The translations under genes and the position numbers were made by a program. Below, piece by piece: positions 1 through 5,166 of a stretch of DNA of 5,166 nucleotides. The stretch spans positions 1 to 5,166 of the forward strand of contig JALUWC010000564.1 in the NCBI GenBank assembly GCA_027019885.1. Direction: 5' to 3'. Position 1 is the stretch's first letter; each line of letters begins with the position of its first letter. Below the pieces are notes generated by a model that was not told the origin of the DNA, made no database searches, and saw nothing but the letters and a program-made list of their open reading frames with translations. This DNA comes from Geoglobus sp. GTDB lineage: Archaea; Halobacteriota; Archaeoglobi; Archaeoglobales; Archaeoglobaceae.

Positions 1-45
1 CCCAGAATTGTATGCGTTGTCTGCCATGAAGCCATGGAGGGTTAA
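1..45 (+). CDS. possible C-terminal tail of an upstream gene (5' truncated)
   Basis: Reading from base 1, the frame is open to a TAA at 43-45 and gives the residues PRIVCVVCHEAMEG, including a CxxCH that could bind a metal or be chance. It would stop two bases before the aquaporin ATG, a typical operon spacing, and the strong Shine-Dalgarno inside it suggests the aquaporin is translated from a longer message. The next frame (from base 2) is also open, to a TGA at 53-55, so the choice of frame is uncertain. Only 14 residues are visible and I do not recognise a family. Confidence 0.25.
   Translation, partial: PRIVCVVCHEAMEG
36..40 (+). promoter_or_regulatory. Shine-Dalgarno site for aqpM
   Basis: GGAGG lies seven bases before the ATG at 48 and matches the pyrimidine-rich end of archaeal 16S rRNA. 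It fixes the aquaporin start: the ATGs at 26 and 34 are in other frames. It contrasts with the ileS start, which has no such site. Confidence 0.8.
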
Positions 46-47
46 AG

Positions 48-788
48 ATGGCTGACCTCTTGCGGAGAAGTCTGGCAGAGCTTGTGGGGACATTTATTCT
101 TGTATTCTTTGGCCCAGGAGCTGCAGCAATAACACTGATGATTGCAAACGGAGCGGCAAAACCCAATGACTTCAACATAGGCATAGGAGCTCTCGGAGGG
201 CTTGGGGACTGGCTTGCAATTGGCCTCGCATTTGCATTTGCCATAACAGCAGCGATTTATGCTGTCGGGAGAGTTTCAGGATGCCACATCAATCCCGCAG
301 TGACAATTGCTCTCTGGGCAACAAAGCGGTTTCCAACCAATGAAGTGCTGCCGTACATCCTGGCACAGCTTGTGGGAGCAACCCTGGGAAGCTTTGCTTT
401 TGCAGCGGCTGCAGGAATGGGTGCGGTGACAATCGGTGGACTTGGCGCAACAGCACCGTTTCCGGGAATAAGCTATGGTCAGGCGATGCTTGCAGAAACA
501 ATCGGAACATTCTTGCTGATGTTTGTCATAATGGGTATAGCCGTTGATTCCAGAGCCCCTCAGCAGTTTGCTGGTCTGACAATCGGTCTGACTGTGGGAG
601 GAATCATCATAACCATCGGCAACATCTCCGGCTCATCGCTTAATCCAGCCAGAACCTTTGGCCCGTATCTTGGGGACATGCTGCTCGGTGGTATAAATCT
701 CTGGAACTTCTACCCGATTTACGTCATAGGCCCGATAGTTGGAGCAGTTTTCGCGGCTTTTCTCTACGATTATCTGGCAAAGGAATAG
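48..788 (+). CDS. aqpM: AqpM-type archaeal aquaporin (MIP family channel)
   Basis: Integral membrane channel of the major intrinsic protein family, expected to be a tetramer passing water and possibly small neutral solutes. The 246 residues show the family's duplicated fold: membrane helices at roughly 9-31, 55-75, 98-120, 143-166, 175-193 and 220-242, and two half-helices carrying NPA motifs at N82-P83-A84 and N199-P200-A201, followed by R202. The selectivity-filter positions read F62, I187, S196 and R202. As I recall, this is the set and numbering of the structurally known Methanothermobacter AqpM, also 246 residues, where Ile replaces the His of water-specific channels and widens the pore. 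The segment between helices 1 and 2 (about 32-54) is long and glycine-rich. The protein closely resembles the Archaeoglobus aquaporin as I remember it. The GGAGG at 36-40 supports the start. No glycerol kinase or other substrate clue is visible nearby, so the natural solute is not settled. Bacterial-type GlpF is less likely because of the filter residues. Confidence 0.95.
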   Translation: MADLLRRSLAELVGTFILVFFGPGAAAITLMIANGAAKPNDFNIGIGALGGLGDWLAIGLAFAFAITAAIYAVGRVSGCHINPAVTIALWATKRFPTNEVLPYILAQLVGATLGSFAFAAAAGMGAVTIGGLGATAPFPGISYGQAMLAETIGTFLLMFVIMGIAVDSRAPQQFAGLTIGLTVGGIIITIGNISGSSLNPARTFGPYLGDMLLGGINLWNFYPIYVIGPIVGAVFAAFLYDYLAKE

Positions 789-818
789 GACATGCCGTCA
801 GGAACAGGGCTGATAAAT

Positions 819-839
819 TTTATTTTTATTTTGGTTTTA
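819..839 (+). terminator. T-rich archaeal terminator after aqpM
   Basis: Thirty bases after the aqpM stop the + strand has runs of four, five, four and four T broken only by A or GG. Archaeal RNA polymerase can terminate on oligo-T tracts without a hairpin, so this is the likely end of the aquaporin message. No comparable T tract is seen on the minus strand for the convergent gene. Confidence 0.6.
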
Positions 840-845
840 TATTAA

Positions 846-863
846 CATATTTACATAAATGTG
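846..863. repeat. AT-rich imperfect dyad in the convergent gap
   Basis: CATATTTA, a two-base spacer and TAAATGTG form an inverted repeat in which seven of eight positions pair and one is a G-T wobble. It lies just after the T-rich tract, between convergent genes. It could help termination or bind a regulator, or be chance in AT-rich DNA. The gap also has two adjacent copies of CTTTCAA at 914-927. Nothing else is recognisable between 789 and 1017. Confidence 0.3.
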
Positions 864-1017
864 CGAAATAGTTCTTCCCTTATTCCAGATAAGTTATATC
901 TGCAGAATTTTACCTTTCAACTTTCAAAACTCCACCATAAAGGAGATCCAAACCCTTAAACCTCATCTCTGGATTTTTAAGAAATTACTTGAGCGATTCA
1001 CCTTCCAATTTTAGATT

Positions 1018-1710
1018 TCAGTCGTTCATGTAGCTTTTTGTTCTTCCCCACGGACAGATCTTCACGCATATCCCACAAACCATAAAGCCGATGTCCGGGT
1101 CAGATGCATACTCCTTCAGCTTTTCTGCACATCTGTCAACGTCAAGTGCATCTTCTCTTTTGGGATAGCCTTCAAAATCAACCTCTCTGAGAGCATTGAC
1201 AATGCAACTTTCAATGCACTCTCTACACTTACTACATCTTCTCTTTATCGGCTGTCCTGGATCGAGGGGTATGTTAGTAAGAATTGTTGCCATCCTTATT
1301 CTTGGACCAAATTCCTCTGTTATCAAGAGAAGGTTCTTGCCTATCCATCCAACTCCAGCGGCTCTTGCTATTGCTTTGTGAGATATAAAGCTACCCCAGT
1401 GAAGATCTTTGAGCGTCTTTGAGGCAGGGATTGGTATCGCATTGTATCCCATTTTCTCAATTCTCCTCGCTATTTCAAATGCCATTCTGTCAAGCATATC
1501 ATTTGCGACCTGATACTGCTTCGCATAAAGCGGCCTTGTTTCTGGGAGGCCATCAAAAACAGCATCGCTCAGCCTCACACCTATAACAATTCCCCTTGTA
1601 AACCTATCCAGCAAATTCTCAGGGTAAACCGGATAATCCCTTAAAAGCTCAAGATCCGCAACACCAAAAACATCTGCGCCGAGGCTTTTTGCAAACTCCT
1701 CAACATCCAT
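1018..1710 (-). CDS. QueG-like (COG1600) double [4Fe-4S] cluster protein, function unknown
   Basis: Probably a soluble cytoplasmic redox protein related to epoxyqueuosine reductase, but not convincingly that enzyme. Numbered from the ATG at 1710 (230 residues), an N-terminal region, starting MDVEEFAKSLGADVFGVADL, precedes a core with GVGWIGKN at 119-126, the best-known signature of the superfamily. Eight cysteines follow in the QueG order: C159, C162, C165, C169, C194, C212, C215 and C219, the last in CPWG. This predicts two [4Fe-4S] clusters. Differences from QueG: the protein lacks the C-terminal HEAT-type extension of many bacterial members, the segment before the signature (HWGSFISHKAIARAAG, 104-119) does not show the catalytic Asp expected there, and C169 is followed by Ile rather than the usual Pro. 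Archaea normally make archaeosine, not queuosine, so that role is doubtful; cobalamin binding is possible by homology only. The frame stays open to an ATG at 1821, adding 37 residues, but that start has no ribosome site, the extra residues do not look like the family, and it would use up the divergent promoter region. Confidence 0.85.
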   Translation of the reverse strand: MDVEEFAKSLGADVFGVADLELLRDYPVYPENLLDRFTRGIVIGVRLSDAVFDGLPETRPLYAKQYQVANDMLDRMAFEIARRIEKMGYNAIPIPASKTLKDLHWGSFISHKAIARAAGVGWIGKNLLLITEEFGPRIRMATILTNIPLDPGQPIKRRCSKCRECIESCIVNALREVDFEGYPKREDALDVDRCAEKLKEYASDPDIGFMVCGICVKICPWGRTKSYMND

Positions 1711-1732
1711 GATGTCCCTTTCCGGCAGGAAG

Positions 1733-1739
1733 TATTTAA
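1733..1739 (-). promoter_or_regulatory. TATA-like element for the QueG-like gene
   Basis: On the minus strand this reads TTAAATA, centred about 26 bases before the ATG at 1710. That is the usual distance from an archaeal TATA box to the transcription start, so the message could be leaderless. A weak purine stretch (AAAGGGA) between box and ATG could instead be a poor ribosome site on a message started further upstream at the 1793-1804 palindrome. Confidence 0.4.
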
Positions 1740-1792
1740 CCGTACCTCTCTCAAAGCCAGCAGAAGGGAAGTCGGTTTTCAGGAAGCTTTCA

Positions 1793-1804
1793 TAAAATAT
1801 TTTA
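1793..1804. promoter_or_regulatory. palindromic TATA-like element between divergent genes, probable ileS promoter
   Basis: TAAAATATTTTA is a perfect 12-base palindrome in the gap between the QueG-like gene and ileS. Its centre is about 29 bases before the ileS ATG at 1828, so transcription starting some 25 bases downstream would begin within a few bases of the start codon. Being symmetric, it could also recruit TBP for leftward transcription, giving a leader of roughly 60 bases for the QueG-like gene. Assignment is by position and AT content only. Confidence 0.5.
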
Positions 1805-1827
1805 AACAAACAATAGTCCATTGAAGC

Positions 1828-4800
1828 ATGACTTTATTTGCTAACGTTTACTCCTTCAGAGAAGTCGAAGAATGGGTTGAAAAATTCTGGGAAGACAATC
1901 AGATTTATAAAAAAGCGAAAGAAAGGGGCGAAAAGCCATTTTTCTTTGTGGATGGCCCTCCCTACACAACGGGAAGAATTCATCTCGGCACAGCATGGAA
2001 CAAAGTGATAAAGGACACAGTTTTGAGATTCAGGAGAATGCAGGGTTATCGTGTCACAGACAGGCCGGGATGGGACATGCATGGACTGCCAATAGAGGTC
2101 AAGGTGGAACAGGAGCTTGGAATTAAGGAAAAGAAGGAGATAGAGAGATTTGGTATAGACAGATTTGTTGAGAGATGCATGAAATATGCAATAGAAAACA
2201 GAGATGCGATGACAGAGCAGTTCAAAAGACTTGGAGTCTGGATGGACTGGGAGAATCCGTACATGACTGTGAAAGCTGAATACATCAACTCTGCATGGTG
2301 GACAGTGAAAAAAGCCCATGAAAGGGGACTGCTTGAGAGAAAGCTCATGGTCGTTAACTGGTGTCCGAGGTGTGAGACTGCACTGGCTGATGCTGAGGTT
2401 GAATACTGGGACGAGACCGATCCGTCCATTTATGTTAAATTCCCTGTCAAAGATCAGGAGAACACGTACATCGTGATCTGGACAACAACACCATGGACGC
2501 TTCCAGCAAACATGGCTGTTGCTGTCCATCCTTCCCTGGAGTATGCAACAGTCAAGGCAATGAAAGAGAGTAGAATAGAGTACCTGATAATGGCCAAGGA
2601 GCTTGCTGAAAGCGTTCTCGAGAAAGGAAAGTACGAGCTCTGGGAGATAATCGAAACAAGACTTGGAGAGGATCTTGTTGGACTTGAGTACGAGCATCCC
2701 TTATCTGATGAGGTGCCACTGCAGAAGGAGATAAGGCATAAAGTGTACATGGCAGATTTTGTTTCTGCGGAGAATACCGGATGCGTTCATGTTGCTCCAG
2801 GCCATGGACTTGAGGATTACGAGCTTGGAATTAGCCATGGATTAGAGATATTCAACCCCGTTGATGACAGGGGAATCTACACCGGGCAGGCGGGGAAGTA
2901 TGCCGGGATGGATGTGAGAGAGGCAAATAAAGCGATAATCGAGGATCTGAGAGATAAGGGACTCCTTCTTGCAGATGAAAGAATCACCCACAGATACGGA
3001 CACTGCTGGAGGTGCAAGACACCGATCATTTATCGAGCCACGGAACAGTGGTTTTTGAAGGTCAGCCAGCTTAAAGATGAGATGGTTCGCGAGATAGGCA
3101 AGGTTACATGGGTGCCGGAATGGGCCGGCATGTCGAGATTCAGGGACTGGGTGAGCAATGCGAGGGACTGGTGCATAAGCAGACAGAGATACTGGGGAAT
3201 TCCAATTCCAGTATGGATATGCCAGAAGTGTGGAAAGGAGAGGGTTGTTGGGGATGTCAATGAAATTGACTGGAAAAGGGGTCTTGAGTTGCATAGACCA
3301 TGGATCGACAGGGTAACATTCAGATGCAAATGCGGGGGAGAGATGAAGAGGGTGGAGGATGTTTTTGATGTCTGGTTTGACAGCGGTGTTGCGAGCTGGG
3401 GCACGTTAAATTACCCCTATGAAAAGGAGAGATTCGAAAAATTATGGCCAGCTGACTTCATAACAGAAGGTCACGATCAGACGAGAGGGTGGTTCTATTC
3501 CCAGCTTGGCACGAGTGTTGTTGCCTTCAACAGAGCCCCATACAAAACTGTCCTCATGCATGGCTTCACCCTTGACGAGAAGGGCAGAAAGATGAGCAAA
3601 AGCCTCGGAAATGTTGTTGAGCCTGAGGAGGTTGTTGAAAGGATAGGAGTTGACGCTTTCAGGCTCTATGTGCTTTCATCTGCTCTCTGGGAAGACCTCA
3701 AATTCAGCTGGAACGAGGCTGAGAATTATCTGAGAGTTTTGAACATATTCTGGAATGCTGTGAGGTTTGCCTATACTTACATGAGCCTCGATGATTTTGA
3801 AGAAATCTCGGTTGATGAGGTTGAGCTCAAAACAGAGGACAGGTGGATACTTTCAAGACTTGAGAGATTTGTGAAGCTTGCAAGTGAGGCAATGGAAAGC
3901 TACCAGCTCCATAAGGTGGTCAGAGAGTTTTCAAACTTCATGGTTGAGGATTTCAGCAGATGGTACGTTCAGTTAAGCAGAAGGAGAGTGTGGGAGGAGA
4001 AGGAGAGTCCTTCGAAGATTTCAGCTTACGCTGTGATGTTCAGAGTTATCAAGAAATCTCTTCTCGCCATAGCCCCAATTTCACCGTTTGTCTCTGAATA
4101 CATATACCAGAATTTCATCAGAAAATTTGGAAAAGCTGAAGAATCTGTGTTCTTTGAAAGATACCCTGAGTTCGAGGATAAGTGGCTGGATGAGGAGCTT
4201 GAGAGAAACATGGAGATTGTCAGAGATATCAGCGAGGCAAGTTACAATGCAAGGCAGAAGGCAGGAATAAAGCTGAGATGGCCTCTGCGAAAGATGATTG
4301 TCGAAGGAGGGCAGGATGTGAGGAGGGCTGTTGAAAGCTTGGAGGAGATAATTAAAAATCAGTGCAATGTCAAGGAGGTTGAGTGGGTTGAGGAATTCCA
4401 GAAAAAATTAATTGCCAGACCCAGTTACAGGAAGATAGGCCCCCTTTTGAAAGACCATGTAAGGGATTTTGCTGAATTCATTGAGTCATTAAGTCAGGAT
4501 GAGCTCATAAAGATCGTGAAAAGCGGAAAAATTGAATTTGGTGGCAGAGAACTCAACACCGATGAGGTGCTTGAGATAGAGTATCGTGCAGGAAGTGGTT
4601 ACAGCGCTGCTGAATTCGGCAGAGGAACTGTGTATCTCTATACAGCCATTGATGATGAGCTCAGGCGTGAAGCTTTTGCAAGAGAGATAGTCAGAAGAGT
4701 TCAGGAGATGAGGAAGGAGATGAATCTGGAAGTTGATGAGTTCATAAAGACATTCATGGATCTCAGCGAAGGCGAGGTTGAGGGATGGATTGGGTACATC

Positions 4801-4914
4801 AAGGAGGAGACGAGATCGAAGGAGATCGTTTTTGGAGATGTGTCTGGATACACAAGGGAGTGGGACATTGATGGCAGGAAAATCAGAATAGGCATAGAAC
4901 GGTATGAGACTTGA
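1828..4914 (+). CDS. ileS: isoleucyl-tRNA synthetase, archaeal type, complete
   Basis: Cytoplasmic class Ia synthetase that charges tRNA-Ile using ATP and hydrolyses mischarged valine. In order along 1028 residues: the ATP-site signature HLGT at 52-55, where the usual HIGH ends in His; the GWDMHGLPIE segment at 81-90; the CP1 editing domain from about 185 to 400, with WTTTPWTLPAN at 218-228 and HVAPGHGLEDYELG at 321-334, whose D330 matches the editing Asp; DWCISRQRYWG at 447-457; KMSKS at 588-592; an anticodon-binding helical domain at about 665-820; and a C-terminal extension to the end. Four CxxC-type pairs (C179/C182, C393/C396, C465/C468, C500/C502) suggest two zinc sites. Length and layout fit archaeal/eukaryotic-type IleRS, and the Ile-type motifs argue against valyl or leucyl enzymes. 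The ATG at 1828 is the only in-frame start consistent with the first conserved residues, has no Shine-Dalgarno, and sits at a likely transcription start. The end overlaps the next gene by 11 bases. No frameshift is seen. Confidence 0.98.
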   Translation: MTLFANVYSFREVEEWVEKFWEDNQIYKKAKERGEKPFFFVDGPPYTTGRIHLGTAWNKVIKDTVLRFRRMQGYRVTDRPGWDMHGLPIEVKVEQELGIKEKKEIERFGIDRFVERCMKYAIENRDAMTEQFKRLGVWMDWENPYMTVKAEYINSAWWTVKKAHERGLLERKLMVVNWCPRCETALADAEVEYWDETDPSIYVKFPVKDQENTYIVIWTTTPWTLPANMAVAVHPSLEYATVKAMKESRIEYLIMAKELAESVLEKGKYELWEIIETRLGEDLVGLEYEHPLSDEVPLQKEIRHKVYMADFVSAENTGCVHVAPGHGLEDYELGISHGLEIFNPVDDRGIYTGQAGKYAGMDVREANKAIIEDLRDKGLLLADERITHRYGHCWRCKTPIIYRATEQWFLKVSQLKDEMVREIGKVTWVPEWAGMSRFRDWVSNARDWCISRQRYWGIPIPVWICQKCGKERVVGDVNEIDWKRGLELHRPWIDRVTFRCKCGGEMKRVEDVFDVWFDSGVASWGTLNYPYEKERFEKLWPADFITEGHDQTRGWFYSQLGTSVVAFNRAPYKTVLMHGFTLDEKGRKMSKSLGNVVEPEEVVERIGVDAFRLYVLSSALWEDLKFSWNEAENYLRVLNIFWNAVRFAYTYMSLDDFEEISVDEVELKTEDRWILSRLERFVKLASEAMESYQLHKVVREFSNFMVEDFSRWYVQLSRRRVWEEKESPSKISAYAVMFRVIKKSLLAIAPISPFVSEYIYQNFIRKFGKAEESVFFERYPEFEDKWLDEELERNMEIVRDISEASYNARQKAGIKLRWPLRKMIVEGGQDVRRAVESLEEIIKNQCNVKEVEWVEEFQKKLIARPSYRKIGPLLKDHVRDFAEFIESLSQDELIKIVKSGKIEFGGRELNTDEVLEIEYRAGSGYSAAEFGRGTVYLYTAIDDELRREAFAREIVRRVQEMRKEMNLEVDEFIKTFMDLSEGEVEGWIGYIKEETRSKEIVFGDVSGYTREWDIDGRKIRIGIERYET

Positions 4915-5166
4915 GGAATGGCTCGGGATTTACAGTGAAATACTGGCTGATTTCAATTTTTCTCCTGAAAAGGACGATGAATCAGCCAGATTGATGCACA
5001 GACTTGGGAAAGACAAGCTTCTCGATTCAGAGGTTCTGAGAGACATAGTGGCTGGTAAAAGGGTTACTGTTGTTGGCGGAGCTGTTAAAAGTGAGGCAGA
5101 GAGTGATGTTCTGATAACTGCAGGAAAGGCGATTATGAAGTGGACGGACTTATCTGACAGAATTCC
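4904..5166 (+). CDS. mptE: MptE-like 6-hydroxymethyl-7,8-dihydropterin pyrophosphokinase, 3' truncated by the window
   Basis: Predicted to transfer diphosphate from ATP to 6-hydroxymethyl-7,8-dihydropterin, a step in tetrahydromethanopterin synthesis; archaeal MptE (DUF115 family, MJ1634 type) replaces bacterial FolK. The 87 complete codons visible begin MRLEEWLGIYSEILADFNF, matching the W-x2-I-Y-x2-I-x2-D-F-x-F opening I associate with this family, followed by an acidic helix (ESARLMHRL, 26-34) and a beta-strand/glycine turn VTVVGGAVKSE at 54-64, where relatives usually have VxGxGPSL. That Pro-Ser is missing here, which lowers certainty. The frame is open to the window edge and perhaps a third to a half of the protein is present. 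Its ATG overlaps the ileS stop by 11 bases with no clear Shine-Dalgarno, which suggests one message and translational coupling. Archaeoglobales use tetrahydromethanopterin in C1 metabolism, so the role fits. The alternative is another DUF115-type protein of unknown role. Confidence 0.75.
   Translation, partial: MRLEEWLGIYSEILADFNFSPEKDDESARLMHRLGKDKLLDSEVLRDIVAGKRVTVVGGAVKSEAESDVLITAGKAIMKWTDLSDRI

Noticed and set aside
289..510. Minus-strand frame of 73 codons within aqpM
   Set aside because: It is opposite the conserved NPA and membrane-helix region, with no start signal or family resemblance.
859..1014. A 51-codon plus-strand frame filling much of the gap between aqpM and the QueG-like gene
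   Set aside because: Its ATG falls inside the AT-rich dyad with no Shine-Dalgarno, and the product (Phe/Leu/Ile/Gln-rich) has no recognisable pattern. It also follows a terminator without a clear promoter.
1196..1381. Plus-strand frame of 61 codons opposite the iron-sulfur gene
   Set aside because: It is the reverse of the cysteine-cluster and GVGWIGKN coding region and has no independent support.
1834..2697. Long (287-residue) minus-strand reading frame inside ileS, with other overlapping antisense frames to 3404 and at 4026-4211 and 4701-4895
   Set aside because: It lies wholly opposite the strongly conserved ileS sequence and its translation is Ser/Cys/Leu-rich without domain-like features. 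The purine-rich ileS strand naturally leaves few stops on the other strand.
1..5166. tRNA, rRNA, CRISPR array, insertion sequence or attachment site
   Set aside because: Reading by eye I found no cloverleaf, repeat-spacer pattern, transposase-like protein or terminal inverted repeats. A tRNAscan or Infernal run would be needed to exclude small RNAs fully.

Overview
The window looks like a chromosomal segment of a hyperthermophilic euryarchaeon, most likely a member of the Archaeoglobales. The reasons are an AqpM-type archaeal aquaporin close to the Archaeoglobus protein as I remember it, an archaeal-type isoleucyl-tRNA synthetase, arginine codons that are mostly AGA/AGG, a purine-rich coding strand in ileS, promoter elements that resemble archaeal TATA boxes rather than bacterial -35/-10 boxes, and a probable tetrahydromethanopterin-biosynthesis gene. 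The genus is inferred; no search was run.

Layout. At 1-45 there may be the last codons of an upstream gene. The aquaporin gene aqpM (48-788, +) follows with a strong Shine-Dalgarno sequence and ends before a T-rich terminator (819-839). A 229-bp AT-rich gap (789-1017) separates it from a convergent gene (1018-1710, -). That gene encodes a 230-residue iron-sulfur protein of the QueG-like (COG1600) superfamily. It is shorter than true epoxyqueuosine reductases and appears to lack their catalytic Asp. Its longest reading frame reaches back to 1821, but the start at 1710 is favoured. The divergent gap 1711-1827 then holds TATA-like elements for both directions. ileS (1828-4914, +) is complete, and its start has no Shine-Dalgarno but sits about one archaeal promoter length from a TATA-like palindrome, so it is probably leaderless or nearly so. 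Its last 11 bases overlap the start of a further gene (4904 to the window edge, +). The 87 visible residues of that gene resemble MptE, the archaeal 6-hydroxymethyl-7,8-dihydropterin pyrophosphokinase.

How the parts fit. ileS and the mptE-like gene form a coupled transcription unit joining protein synthesis to the pterin C1 carrier used by methanogens and Archaeoglobales. The aquaporin is a separate unit for water or small-neutral-solute permeation, and the QueG-like protein is a probable soluble redox enzyme of unknown substrate.

I saw no tRNA, rRNA, CRISPR array, insertion sequence or broken gene, and no clearly new multi-gene system. The least understood item is the QueG-like protein.
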